64,000 bases of DNA from contig JARFXM010000006.1 in assembly GCA_029532625.1 (NCBI GenBank), forward strand, positions 2,480,001 to 2,544,000, given 5' to 3'. Each line of letters begins with the position of its first letter. The first letter of the stretch is position 1. Source of the stretch: Lomentospora prolificans (taxonomy: Eukaryota; Ascomycota; Sordariomycetes; Microascales; Microascaceae). The notes below the pieces were generated by a model. It saw only the letters and a program-made list of their open reading frames with translations, was not told the origin of the DNA and made no database searches. Shown here piece after piece: positions 10,553 through 22,415 of the stretch. Position numbers and translations under genes: made by a program.

Positions 10553-13500
10553 ATGGAGGGGGACAATGATGACCCCTGGAGCTGGGGTCCACAGAGACTG
10601 GCCGAGGAGCTCTGCCGTCCTGATCGTCCTTGGTATCCCAAAGACAAGCCTCAGAGATTCGTTTCATTCGAGACGCTTTCTAGCAACCTTCAAAAGCACG
10701 ATGTAGATGGAGAACTGCTGCTCAGCTACACTGCTGGTCCGATCAATGTCCTTCTGAGCGACCTTGGTGCCGTGACCCACCAGCAGCTAAACAGGTTCCA
10801 TATGGCCATCCAGAGCCTGAAGCAGCACAGTGCTACCTACCAGGCATGGAAGCGCTCTAGCGTTACAAATACACCCCTTCATGGAAGAGCTTTGGACACT
10901 GGAGCAAGCAGCCCAGTGGACGCTGGCCCCAAGAAAAACGCCAGTCTTGAGGCCAAGACCCATATCTCAGATGCTGCAATTGCGGATCTCCCGATCCCAA
11001 CCATTGAAGGATCCGATCGCGAAGCTCCCTCGAAGAAAAGAAGGAGGCTCAGCATTACCAAGTTGACAACTGCACCGACCACTTCTGTTACTCACCAGAA
11101 GGCTTTTCATATTCCTACCGAGGCGGATCTTTTCGTCCGCTCCATTGATCCCATGAAACCCGACGATGGGTGGATCACAACCTTAAACGGCGAGAAAACA
11201 GGCTACTTCGGTACGAAGGGTATGCGATGGGTGGAAGCGCTTGAGCCCGACCCTCTTGAGCCTAATGACGTGGAGTCTTTCCAGTCTCTGCAGACCAAAC
11301 ATCTAGTGGGACGCTCGCTGCACGTAAACAGGGGTATAAAGGCATTGCTCAACCCAAAGTATGAGAAGTGGGATAAGCTACTCACTAAATTTACCACTTT
11401 TCCTCAGCCTAACTCACTTCTAGGAAGGAAGCTGCGAGATCGTAATTCTCACAAAACTGATCAGCTTGAACTCCTTGATGATGAGATCATTGGCCCATGG
11501 GGGGAAGATGATGAAGATGAATCAGTAGATCTTCAGACCATGCGTGAAATTCAACAAGAGAAGGAAGATATGGCCCGTTACAAAGAGAAAGCAGCCAAAA
11601 TGGTGCTCAGTCAGGATGCTGTCAATAAAGTCCTGGATGAAGCTGTTTCTGGGATGATAGAGGAGTGGAAGGAGCGAAAAGAAGGACGGTTGCAACAGAA
11701 GGCCTATGCATTCTGGACTGGGGCGCAAAAGACGGGCCGTCTGCTCCGTCTCCAGGAAACCCAAGACCGCCTCAGAAGCCTCGACAAGCGCATGGATAAG
11801 CTGCGCGACGCTATTCTTTCAGACACATGGACTTCAGAGAGAAAGGTTCACCGCCAAAGCTTTACCCTCGAACAAACAGTCTGGGACCGGCAAGCGGCCC
11901 TTTTCCACATCGACATACTTCTCAAAAGCCAACCGCCGAAGAAACCTAATCTCCTTCGGCCATCAAGGCCTATAAGGCGTCGTCGTGACAGGTCCGAGTC
12001 TTTGGATCCCCTCGAGGAAGAACTCACGAGCGAAGATGAGCTGGTAACAGACATCATAGCTCCGAGCGATCGTGGAAGCCAGGTTCCAGAACAGGATCTA
12101 AAAGAGCGTACTGTCGAGATGGAGGAAGCTACCGCCAGAATAGGAATCGGCGGCGGGGATGATGGAACGGATGCTGGCGGCACTGCCCTAGTTGTACCTG
12201 ACTCCGCGTCCACTGGCCACTTGGCTCCTGTCAAGCAAGAATCGTCGGAATCTATGGACATATACGAGAGACTCGAGGAACCTGAACTGATTGACCTAAC
12301 CCTTGGCGACGAGGATAGCGCCCCGGTATCTCCGGTCTCCTCAAACTCCTCCGATGTATCACCTTCCCTTAATCAAGACGAAGAGGTTCATTCAGACTTG
12401 GATGACACGATGAAGTCTAGAAATAAAGCGACCTCACTTCCTGAATCGTTTTGGAATAGCCTTCCCGCTGATCTGCTTATATCAGCTCAGGACCGTTACT
12501 TGATCGAGCGCATCTGGGCCCTCCATCCCGAGACCCATAGCAAGCTGCAATTGGCAGCCCAGTCTTTTATAAACAACCCCGATCTTTTCTGGACTTCCTA
12601 CATTCTCAAGGGTCTCGACTCATCAACACATCTTAAGACGCTTCCAGCGCTCATCACTAGACTATTCATCTACTGGTTCGATATGAGCACCTTTCAACAT
12701 GCTGTGCTTTTTAAGGCACGTAAGGACCAGAGGGATGTGATGAAGAACAAGCATGCAGTTGTACCTTTCATCGATATCCTGGCCCGGGTCATCCCTTGTT
12801 TCCCCAAGTTAATGAGTCTGGACGATAGCGGGGTTGGCGGACAGGTAGCCATGGATGCACAAGCCTTGAAGGTGCGACAGATGGAACAAGAGCGTGCCGC
12901 GGCAATGGAAAAGCGTCGCCAGGAGCTCCGCCGAAAACTGAAATTCTCAGGCCCCATCAACAGCGACAAGTCCCGTCTCATCATAAACGAGGCAAAAGAG
13001 GAAGGAGCGGGATTGATCTATATTTCTGGGAACCCTGCCCTGCTCATAAAAGAACACCAGATTGAGGGGGTTCGCTTTTTGTGGAACCAAATCGTCGTGC
13101 CCAGCAAGAACCGCAATGGATGTCTCCTAGCTCATACTATGGGTTTAGGCAAGACAATGCAGGTGATTACACTGCTTTTGTCGATTGTAAAGGCAGCCAG
13201 CTCTCCAGATCCATCTATTCACTCGCAGATCCCAGAAGATCTCAGAGAATCACGGACAGTGGTCCTGTGCCCTGCTTCTCTTGCTCTAAACTGGCGCGAT
13301 GAGATCCTTCTCTGGGATCCTGATAAGGTTCTTGGTGAGATTTACATCATCTCTGCTGCTACAAAATCGCCTTATGAAACCGACCTGTTTCGCCAATCTA
13401 TGCTGGATAGATGGGTTTCTGAAGGTGGTATCTTAATCATTGGGTACCCTCTTCTCGCTCGATTAGTGAAGAGGTCCAAAGACTTCGTTGCCGCTATCCA

Positions 13501-16489
13501 CAAGAAGGCTACCATTGTCGTTGCTGATGAGGCGCATGGCATCAAAAATGAGAAGACGCAGATGCGGCAAGCCTGCGGACCATTCGAGACCCGAGCTCGG
13601 ATTGCCCTGACCGGTTCGCCGCTAGCAAATAACATCAACGAGTACTATTCCATGATAGATTGGGTCGCCCCTGGTTATCTTGGGGATCCTAAAGAGTTTG
13701 ATAGCACGTACTCTATCCCTATTCAAAAGGGTCTCTGGAAGGATTCCGGGAGTGTGGCCCAGAAGTTGGCGCGCGTAGCCCTCTTACGCCTAAGTCGGAC
13801 AATCTCACCAAAGGTACATCGTCTAGGTATGATCGCCTTGAAGGACGATTTGCCACCTAAAAAGGAATTCGTGATATTCGTACCCCCGACGGAGTTTCAG
13901 AGGCAGCTTTATGATACATTCACCAACCTTCTCAACGAGAAACGCGATGTTTGGGGAGCAATCCCGCAGTTGACCTCGATATGCGCGCATCCGAAAACTT
14001 TTATAGAGAAAGCGAAGGATGTTATCGCTGGGTATAGTGAGGATAGTGACCCACTATCGGACGACAAAAGTACAGGCAACAAGGGTCCGAATCAGGAGGC
14101 CCAGAAGGTCTTAACACCTGAAATTGCGAATGTATTACTTTCTCTAGCGGCTCAAGAGCCCGATCCCGATAGTGTCAACCATTCCTGGCGATTCAAGCAC
14201 CTGATGGTACTCCTCGACGAATGCCGTGCTGCCGGAGACAAGGTGCTCGTTTTTTCCCGGAAGATCCGGGTGCTAGACTTCCTGGAGGCCCTCTTGAGAC
14301 AACGAGGGCTGTCGTCAATGAGGCTTGACGGTAATACCCCGATGAAAGGGCGCCTCAAGCTGATCAAAGAATTTAACACCAGGGAGGACACCGAGGTTTT
14401 TCTTATCTCTACAAAAGCCGGTGGGGTCGGTCTCAACATGCATGGCGCCAACAGAGTGGTTATGCTTGATTTCGAGCACAACCCTGTATGGGAACAGCAG
14501 GCTGTCGGACGGGCATATCGGATTGGACAAACGAAACCGGTCTTTGTATACTGGTTCGTCGTCTGGGGTACTCACGAATGGAAGCTACACAGTCGATCCG
14601 TCTTCAAAAACCAACTTTCTCAGCGTGTGGTCGACAGCAGACACAACTTGCAGTCCTGGTCCCAGGAGGATTTGGCTGCCTGGGTGGGACCCATGTGGGA
14701 CAAGACAGGCTCGATCGAAATAAAGAGGCATGACGCATTTGGGGCCACCTGGACTGAGAAAGTTGTGATAAAGCTTCCTGAGTCAGAGGCCGATACTCTT
14801 ATCGGTAGTGACAGTGCTCTCGACCGTCTTCTAAGTAACGAATACAGCCGTCAGGGTGTCTTGTCGGTCATCACCACCGACGCTTTCGAAGAGGACGACC
14901 CCTTATCTGAACCATTAACGCCTGGGGATATTCAAGAAGCAACACGAGTTATGACGAAGTCAGCCGGGCTTGGCGATCGCGTACCCCAACAGGACAAACC
15001 CCAGTCTACTGGACCCTATGCTGGCTTTTCGGCAGCCAGCCTTCCTAGCAGTGCAGCCCAGCCCACCACCAGTTCATACCATCCGCAGTTCCAAGCACCG
15101 GGAATTACGCCCCTTGGAGCTATAGTGGATGTCAACACTTTACCGTCCCTTCAGGGGCCACACACCCATGGCTCAACCTCGCAAAACGCAGCCAATCTCG
15201 ACCCCGCGCTTCAGCCGGGAAACCACCTCGCCCAGTCAGGTCAGTTCGCTGTTAGCCCGGAATTTACATCCGAGCAGTCAGCAACCCTCCAGGACGTCGG
15301 GCGTCAGATCAAATCAATCCAGCCCATGGTGACTAGCAACAGCTTTTCTGCACAAACCGCCACCAGTTCTGCCGGTCAGCCTCGTCACATGGCAGTCCCA
15401 CAAGTTTATAGAGAGAGATGCATCTCTACGGTGCTCGCGAATGTAAGTACACACGCTTATGGTCCCATGATCAGCGACGAGGACCGTTACTGATGCGCAA
15501 GCATAACATAAATAGGCTACGACGGTAGAGAATGCCCTTGCTCGTACGCAATGGCCACGCTACCCATTCGTGAGAATGCCGGCTGATCTAGCAGGAACGG
15601 CCACTTCTCTAGTCCGTTCCATTAGTCAACATCTCCAAAACGACGACGCGTGGTACTCGACGGGAAGTTTCGACGTTGTTCTGCAATACCTTAATGACCC
15701 ACAGATCCTTGTGGCGCTGATCTCGGAATGTATCGAACCTAAGGACTTGTTTGAGAGTGACACTACGATAGCCTGGAAAAATATCCAGGCCTTGAGAGCA
15801 GGAGGGCCAGACGATGTCTGGAGCCTCTGGCTAGATAAGCGACGAGATCCGGATGTAAGCTATGCCTGCTGAAACCCCTTTAATACGTCAGATACAAAAT
15901 ACTAGTTCCTCCAGTCCGGCGGTACTGGAGCCCCCACTGCCGGAAGAGATTAGTTGTCTTGAGGCATCAACGAAGAGCAGTAGTCCTGCGTCTAGTCATG
16001 GGTCATTGATTCCTCCTTGGTCATTTCCTCACTTGCACGCCTCGGGTCTTTCTATCATCTCAGGCCCTCCTCTTTCGAAACGCGTCTACCTTTTTACCTT
16101 ACTATCCTTCTAGGAGTCTCCCACGATATCCTGATCCGTCGTCCAATAATACCCTTCCACACATTGGTGTGATGAGTCTTACTAAATGTTACCTCTCTAC
16201 AAATTAGCATCTCCCTGCGTTTCTTAGTCGCCGAAATCGCGAGCGCCTGGAGGGAGGCACAAAGCCCCAACGCACAAGCCCGAGGAAAAATGAGGATGAG
16301 ATTGCCTTAAGGGAGATTGCAGACCACCGACGAAGGCGAAAGCAGCAGAAGCAGCAGCAACAGCAGCCCCTACCACGGTGGGCTAGCGATGCGATACGAA
16401 ACAGCAACGCCGCACGATGGAAATCGGCCATCCCCATGAGCCCTACGCCGCCATTACCTCAAAATCCGGGTGCAAGCGAATCACGATAA
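10553..16489 (+). CDS. SNF2-family chromatin remodelling ATPase, ATRX/ARIP4-like
   Basis: Nuclear ATP-driven DNA translocase of the Snf2 superfamily, Rad54-like group nearest in style to ATRX/ARIP4. Model: exon 1 10553-15442, intron 15443-15515 (GTAAGT...ATAG), exon 2 15516-15854, probable intron 15855-16207 (GTAAGC...TTAG, 353 nt), exon 3 16208-16489; 1836 aa. Seen: an N-terminal SAM-like segment (residues about 1-95), acidic D/E runs near 310, a SUMO-interaction-like E-L-I-D-L-T-L-G-D-E-D near 577, motif I H-T-M-G-L-G-K-T near 861-868, DEAH box near 992-995, motif VI Q-A-V-G-R-A-Y-R-I-G-Q near 1317-1327, then a Ser/Pro/Gln-rich tail. The last exon adds an Arg/Gln-rich basic segment. It is the least certain part: if the 353-nt intron is retained, the protein stops after VSYAC (1748 aa). 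The core helicase call is firm; the subfamily is inferred. Confidence 0.88.
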
Positions 16490-18996
16490 GAGGGTATTAG
16501 TCCGACTCTCTCCGATATACTGGCGGCCGTCGACCTTGCCTTCTCTACGCCTTTTCGCGTAATACGTACATACAGGCGTCCTTTTCTTTCTCCTTCCTAC
16601 CAGCTGGGCGCAATGATGACGTTGTCTACTCTCATGGGCGTCCAGGTTAGGAGGAAAGCCTCAATGGAATCTGCGTTCCAATTGATCGAGTTACCAATGC
16701 TTTCTAGCTTGGGTTCTGCATACGGAGATATAGGGAGTCTTGCCAAAGCCAGTCAACCTGTCTCGCATGACCACAGCCCAATTCCCACACATTATGAAGA
16801 AAGCTGCATAATGAACTTTTATGCTTCACTTCTCTTCGTTTTGTTTTCTTTTTTCTTTTTCTTTTTTTTTCCTTTTGTCTCTTTCGCCTTCTCCCTTTGG
16901 GAGGGCTCATTGCATTCACTGCGTTTATTTCGGAGAAGAGGTGGATATTGGTCTCGGTTTTATTGATATCCAATCCCCGCTACAGGGGAGCAATATGTCT
17001 TCTCGCGCTCTTCTTTGCTCTTTCAATCAAATCCTATTGCAAAAGTTTGATAATGTTGATCCAGTAAGTGCATGTGAAAAATTACCAATTAATCTTGACG
17101 GCCCTCGGGCGGGCGCCCAGATCTCTCCCAGGCACCCAGCTCAGGCGAGCAACAAGAGCCAAAGACGGTGAGGATGGTATGAAAGATAGAGCCAGGCGGT
17201 TACCACAGGTAGAGAGTCCCGATGGCCCCCACATTATGCCATGGGTTTTCTAGAAAGACTCTACCAATTGCAAGTAGGGTGGAGTGGTGGCGAATGTTTT
17301 CCGAGGGGATATCTGCGGGAGCCAAGTAGCGGAGACAGGGAAGAAAGGAAGGGATTGACGAGGTGAGAATGACTCTGCCAGGGGTGACTGACTCCATGGG
17401 GCCAGCAGCTGGAGGGTTGTCCATCCATACACCATGCCGTCGGGGCTTTCTCATCCATTTCAGGTACCAACTAACAAATATCGCCTCAGGGACCCCGGTT
17501 CTCAAGCCGAGAGATGTCCGGAATCGAGAAAGAACCCGAGGATAATTCTCTCAAAGTTTTGCATACCAGTGCTGCCATGCGTGTGAGGATTCAGGGTTTC
17601 TGTGACTAGCAGGACTAATCAATTGATAGTACAAAGCTACTGTGAGCGATGGTGCTAAGATGGGGCATAACCCCACCATCCGGTCAGCGCCGAAATGTCG
17701 ACGATTGTCTGTCGTCCTTGACTTTTCTTTTTTCCTGGTCAATCCTCAACGGCCAAGTCCGGATCCCCTAACGGGCGGGTTCGGGACCTCCACGTGTTCC
17801 GCGAGATAGGGTGATGGATACGAGCAAGAACTGACAAGGCAAGATGTCGACTACCGCAATAAACCCCTCATCCATGAATAGAATGAATGTCTTAGTCTCT
17901 TTTTTCCTTCTCCGTTTTAACAGCTGGTGTTATATTCCGCGAAACTCGCTCAATGTCGAGTCGCCGAGATTCCCGGATCCGAAAGCTGTCTGGTGGAGTG
18001 AGAACATGAAGACATGGAGGGTGTACTCTTTTCCAACGCCAGCGTAGTTAGCATCTGCTGACGATTGGGAATTCGACGACTGGTTGGAATTTTGCCCCTC
18101 CTTTCCCCACTATGCGAGCACCACGACGATATTATGTTCCGCTGGCTTTATTACCTGCAAGCGGTGAGGGCGAGTGTGGTACCTCGGATTGGCAGAGAGC
18201 AAGTAGCTTTCAAAAGTATCTCCATCCACCAATACTGATGCATTTCTCCCGCTCTGTGCCTCTGTGCTGTAGGCGGTACGTCCTGTGGGCGGCAGGATAC
18301 CTCGAGTCCCCGGAACCCCACAAAGTATTATTACATAGTACGAGAATCTCGGTAGCAATGCGACTCTATTATTGCGCCGCTCGCTCGACTAATAGTCACG
18401 GAGAAAGAAATAGGTACAGCCCCGGATTACAAAGACTGAAAGATGTATGGGTCAATGGCCAGTTGAGCCAGTATAATAATTGACCATCATTGAATGGACA
18501 GACAGATCAAGCCAATTAGGGCCGCAGGTGGGGGGTTTGGCCAGTGGAAAAGCCATTGCCGAATGAGACGATGAGATTTCGCCGCTTTTGAAACCGCCTC
18601 TGTGGTGTTAGTGTAAAAATGCTAATATTATGTTATATTCTCTAGCTTTCTATGATTTTTTTTTTCTCAAAGACGCAGCCGTTCTTGATTTTTCTCTCGG
18701 TCCCTTCCTCAACCTTTCCTTCTTTTTACTCCCGCTTTTCCTCTGCCGCACCCTCTTTCTTTTTCCCACCCTTCTGTATCTTCCTGGACAGAACCCAATT
18801 CCCGGATTTGTCCATCTCGACAGTCCCAAACCCACTAACCAGCGTTCCCCCCCGCCGCGGCCCCGGTTGTCGACTTGGCCCCTGCTACTCTTCTCTCTTC
18901 TTCAACTTGCCTCCGGCAACTCCCCGCCAAATTATATCCCCGCGTGGTTCGACGATTCATTTTTAACAAGGTCTCCCAACGCCCACGACGTTCGCC
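16490..18996. other. Intergenic region between the SNF2-family gene and ALA synthase
   Basis: About 2.5 kb. It holds the 3' flank of the SNF2 gene with a T-rich run (about 16835-16885), then unremarkable sequence, and from about 18630 a C/T-rich stretch that is probably the promoter and leader of the ALA synthase gene. The leader region contains upstream ATGs (for example 18651). Open frames at 16613-16966 and 18630-19196 run through the T-rich or C/T-rich tracts and are not credible proteins. Confidence 0.4.
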
Positions 18997-20978
18997 ATGG
19001 ATTCCGTCTTGCGACAGTCCAAGGCCGTGTGCCCTTTCCTCAAGAAGTCGTCTCCCGCGACCCTGAGGGCCCTCTCGACCGCTGCGCGTCCCCAGTCGTC
19101 GTCGCCCTGCGGAGGCACCATGTCCAAACTGCAGCTCTACGCCAACCGCTGCCCCATCATGGGCAAGGCTATTGCTATCCGATCCGCCCACTATAGCCCT
19201 ACCGACATGGCTAAGCGCTCCGCTGTTGCTGGCCTGAGGGCCTTCAACTCGGCTTCCAAGGCTGGCCGTGCTGGTATTCACACCAGCCGCCCCGAGGGTG
19301 CTCGCCTCGAGGACTCTCTGCTTGGTCGCACCACGGGTAAGCCAAATCCCTGTTTTCCGAGAACCGTGCAACCTTTTTCTTTTTTTTTTTTTGCAAGCTG
19401 CGGAACGCCTTGTTTGGACGACGAGCGAAATTCGCAGACAGTAAAGACAAGTCCCACTAACGCCCATCTGCAGTCGAGCCCCCGCCGGCCATGTTCGCCG
19501 CTCGCAACGCCGCCGCTACGGCTCCGACCGAGCCCGCTAACCCGGGACGCTTCAACTACGAGGCATTTTACACGAATGAGTTGGAAAAGAAGCACAAGGA
19601 CAAGTCGTACCGCTACTTCAACAACATTAACCGCTTGGCCAAGGAATTCCCCCGCGCCCACATGTCCAGCAAGGAGGAGCGCGTGACGGTCTGGTGCGCC
19701 AACGATTACCTCGGCATGGGCCGCAACCCTCGCGTCCTTCAAAAGATGCACGAGACTCTCGAGGAGTACGGTGCTGGCGCCGGTGGCACCCGCAACATCT
19801 CGGGCCACAATAAGCACGCCGTCGAGCTCGAGGCTACTCTAGCCCGCCTGCACGCCAAGGACGCAGCTCTTGTCTTTAGCTCCTGCTACGTCGCCAACGA
19901 TGCGACACTTGCCACCCTCGGCAGCAAGCTGCCCGACTGCGTCATCCTCTCTGACAGCTTGAACCACGCCTCGATGATTCAGGGAATTCGACACTCGGGA
20001 ACCAAGAAGATTGTGTTCAAGCACAACGATATCCAGGACCTCGAGGCCAAGTTGGCCTCGTTGCCCCTCCATGTACCTAAGATTATTGCCTTTGAGTCCG
20101 TGTACAGCATGTGCGGCTCCATTGGCCCCATTGAGGCCATCTGCGACCTCGCGGATAAGTACGGCGCCATCACCTTCCTCGATGAAGTCCACGCCGTCGG
20201 CATGTACGGCCCGCACGGTGCTGGCGTCGCCGAACACCTAGATTTCGAGGCCCACAAGCGTGGCCAGCCGAAGGGCACCATCATGGACCGCATCGACATC
20301 ATCACCGGTACCCTCGGCAAGGCCTACGGGTGCGTGGGCGGCTATATCGCTGGCAGCCACAAGTTTGTCGACATGATCCGCTCGCTCGCCCCCGGCTTCA
20401 TCTTCACCACCTCCCTACCACCCGCCACCATGGCCGGCGCCACGGCCTCGATCGAGTACCAGATGGACTACGCCGGCGACCGCCGCCTGCAGCAGCTCCA
20501 CACCCGCGCCGTCAAGGAGGCCCTCGACGCCCGCGACATCCCCGTGATCCCCAACCCTTCGCACATTATCCCCATCCTGGTCGGCGATGCCGAGCTCGCC
20601 AAGCGCGCCTCCGACATGCTTCTCCAGGACTACAACATCTACGTCCAGTCCATCAACTACCCCACCGTTCCCGTCGGCCAGGAGCGTCTCCGCGTCACCC
20701 CCACGCCCGGCCACACCAAAGAGCTCCGCGACAACCTCGTTTCTGCTATTGACGAGCTCTGGACCCGTCTCGGCATCAAGCGCACCTCGGACTGGGCGGC
20801 CGAAGGCGGCTTCATCGGCGTCGGTGAGGAAGGCTCGGCGGTCGAGCCCCTCTGGACCGATAGCCAGCTTGGTATTGAGGATGTGAGCAGGGAAATTAGG
20901 GAGGAGGGCAAGGGAGGCCAAGGAGTTGTCGACACTCTTTTGGAGCGGGAGGCTGCCGCCATGGCTGCCTCTACTTAA
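18997..20978 (+). CDS. HEM1: 5-aminolevulinate synthase, mitochondrial
   Basis: PLP enzyme that condenses glycine and succinyl-CoA to 5-aminolevulinate, the first step of heme synthesis, in the mitochondrial matrix. Model: exon 1 18997-19336, a 137-nt intron (GTAAGC...TGCAG, with CACTAAC branch site), exon 2 19474-20978; 614 aa. The long presequence carries two Cys-Pro heme-regulatory motifs, V-C-P-F-L-K (Cys12) and R-C-P-I-M-G-K (Cys52), as in animal ALA synthases, suggesting that heme restrains import or activity. The catalytic core is intact: V-W-C-A-N-D-Y-L-G-M-G, G-A-G-G-T-R-N-I-S-G, D-E-V-H-A-V-G-M-Y-G-P-H-G-A-G, and the PLP lysine in T-G-T-L-G-K-A-Y-G (about Lys396). A C-terminal extension after the core is acidic and Glu-rich. 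High GC and strong C-ending codons suggest high expression. Confidence 0.96.
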
Positions 20979-22415
20979 AGGAGAAGGTTTTTGGCAAATC
21001 CTTCTGGTCATCCTTGATTTAGGGAGGATATATACACGTGAAATCCCTCCTCCCGATGGGTTAGATATATCATCTAGTCCTCGTCTGCTTGATGTTTCCA
21101 CGCGATGTGGCCATCTGACCCCTGGTTCTTTTTTTGGAGAAGACTCCAGCCGGGCGGTTAACAAACTCGTACCTTTCGTATATATGGCAGCGGTGGCATA
21201 ATGTTGCTTGCTCGACCATGGATCATTTTTAGGATACTCTTTTTTTTTGACATGTATCTGATTTTGGATTGGATACTGAACTGAAACTATGAATGGAACT
21301 GAATATTTCTGCCGTCGATATACAGTATCGACAGGCCTTAAAAAATTTGGATGCGCCTGAACTGCTTGAGCTGTGACTTTTGTACTCTACTTTTGTAGGT
21401 CATACGAGCTGAGCTCGTTCATCTTATTTTGACATCTGTAGCACCACAGCCCTACGGCTTCAGCTCTGAGCTGGATCCGGAGCCGAGCAGGGGCCGGGTC
21501 CGACTCTTTGGACCAGTCGTTCTCGTTTTTAGAGTCTGTCGCCTGCCCAGCCGACTCCGACTCTCCTAGAAGACGACGGTCTACGGCTTCCTTCTAAGAA
21601 GCAATGGGTAGTTAACCATCAGGATATAGATTATGCCGTTCGTTGTTCATAGATTTTTTTTTTCCTTTTTTTTTCTTTTGGCTCCTTGCTGGTCTGGTCT
21701 TCGGCCCACTACCATTACCAGTGTAAATGACCGCATTGGGAAATATCGGTAATATCACGAGAACCCTTCGTCTCCGATCCCAACAAAAGTCAAGAATGTT
21801 TTGGCGGGGATGTGACGGACGGCTTCTTCAGAAACCAGCTGTCAGCCACGTGACAAGCGGATGAAAAACCGGGGCATCATGGGGTGAGCCTGACATTCTG
21901 GAGCGGAGATGGAGTGAGAAAGCACAATGAAACTCCGACCCTCTCACGTGAAGCGGCTCCACAGCATGGAAATCTGAGGTAATAATTGGTCATTCTGCTC
22001 AGTCGGCTCCTCGCTGATTTCCGTCTCCAGCGGAGGACCGGAGCAATACGCATGTTCTCGCCCGCTTCAATCTCGACGAAACAGCGACGATTGGTTCCAC
22101 GCTCGCCCAAGCTGCACGATGATCGATCGTATATCTCGCAGCCTGCTATTACCTTCCTAAACCCAGGAACCGCGTCATCAACGCCTGGGGCTGAGACGAA
22201 GGATTGAATTGCATTTTTGGGCTGGGTTATAACGTTCCCACTTGCACCTACTCCCTATATGTCTCGGGTTTTAGTTTCTCTCCTTGCACCTTTTCTTTTT
22301 TTGAAAAATTGATGACTTTGCTCTTTTGCTGTGCCATCGTGAGGAATGCGTGTAAGTCGATTCTAGTAAGACTCGTCTAAATCTTGAGAGTACCATTACG
22401 CCTTGATCCTGGAGA
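20979..22415. promoter_or_regulatory. Intergenic region with E-box pair upstream of the Zn2Cys6 gene
   Basis: About 1.4 kb. Two CACGTGA elements, at 21847-21853 and within the perfect palindrome TCACGTGA at 21944-21951, lie about 470-570 bp upstream of the regulator's start. T-rich runs occur at about 21240-21248 and 21655-21678. The first 300 bp are the 3' flank of the ALA synthase gene. No credible open frame. Confidence 0.45.

Noticed and set aside
18630..19196. A 188-codon open frame overlapping the start of ALA synthase.
   Set aside because: It is in another frame of the C/T-rich leader and the presequence exon; Leu/Phe/Pro-rich shadow.
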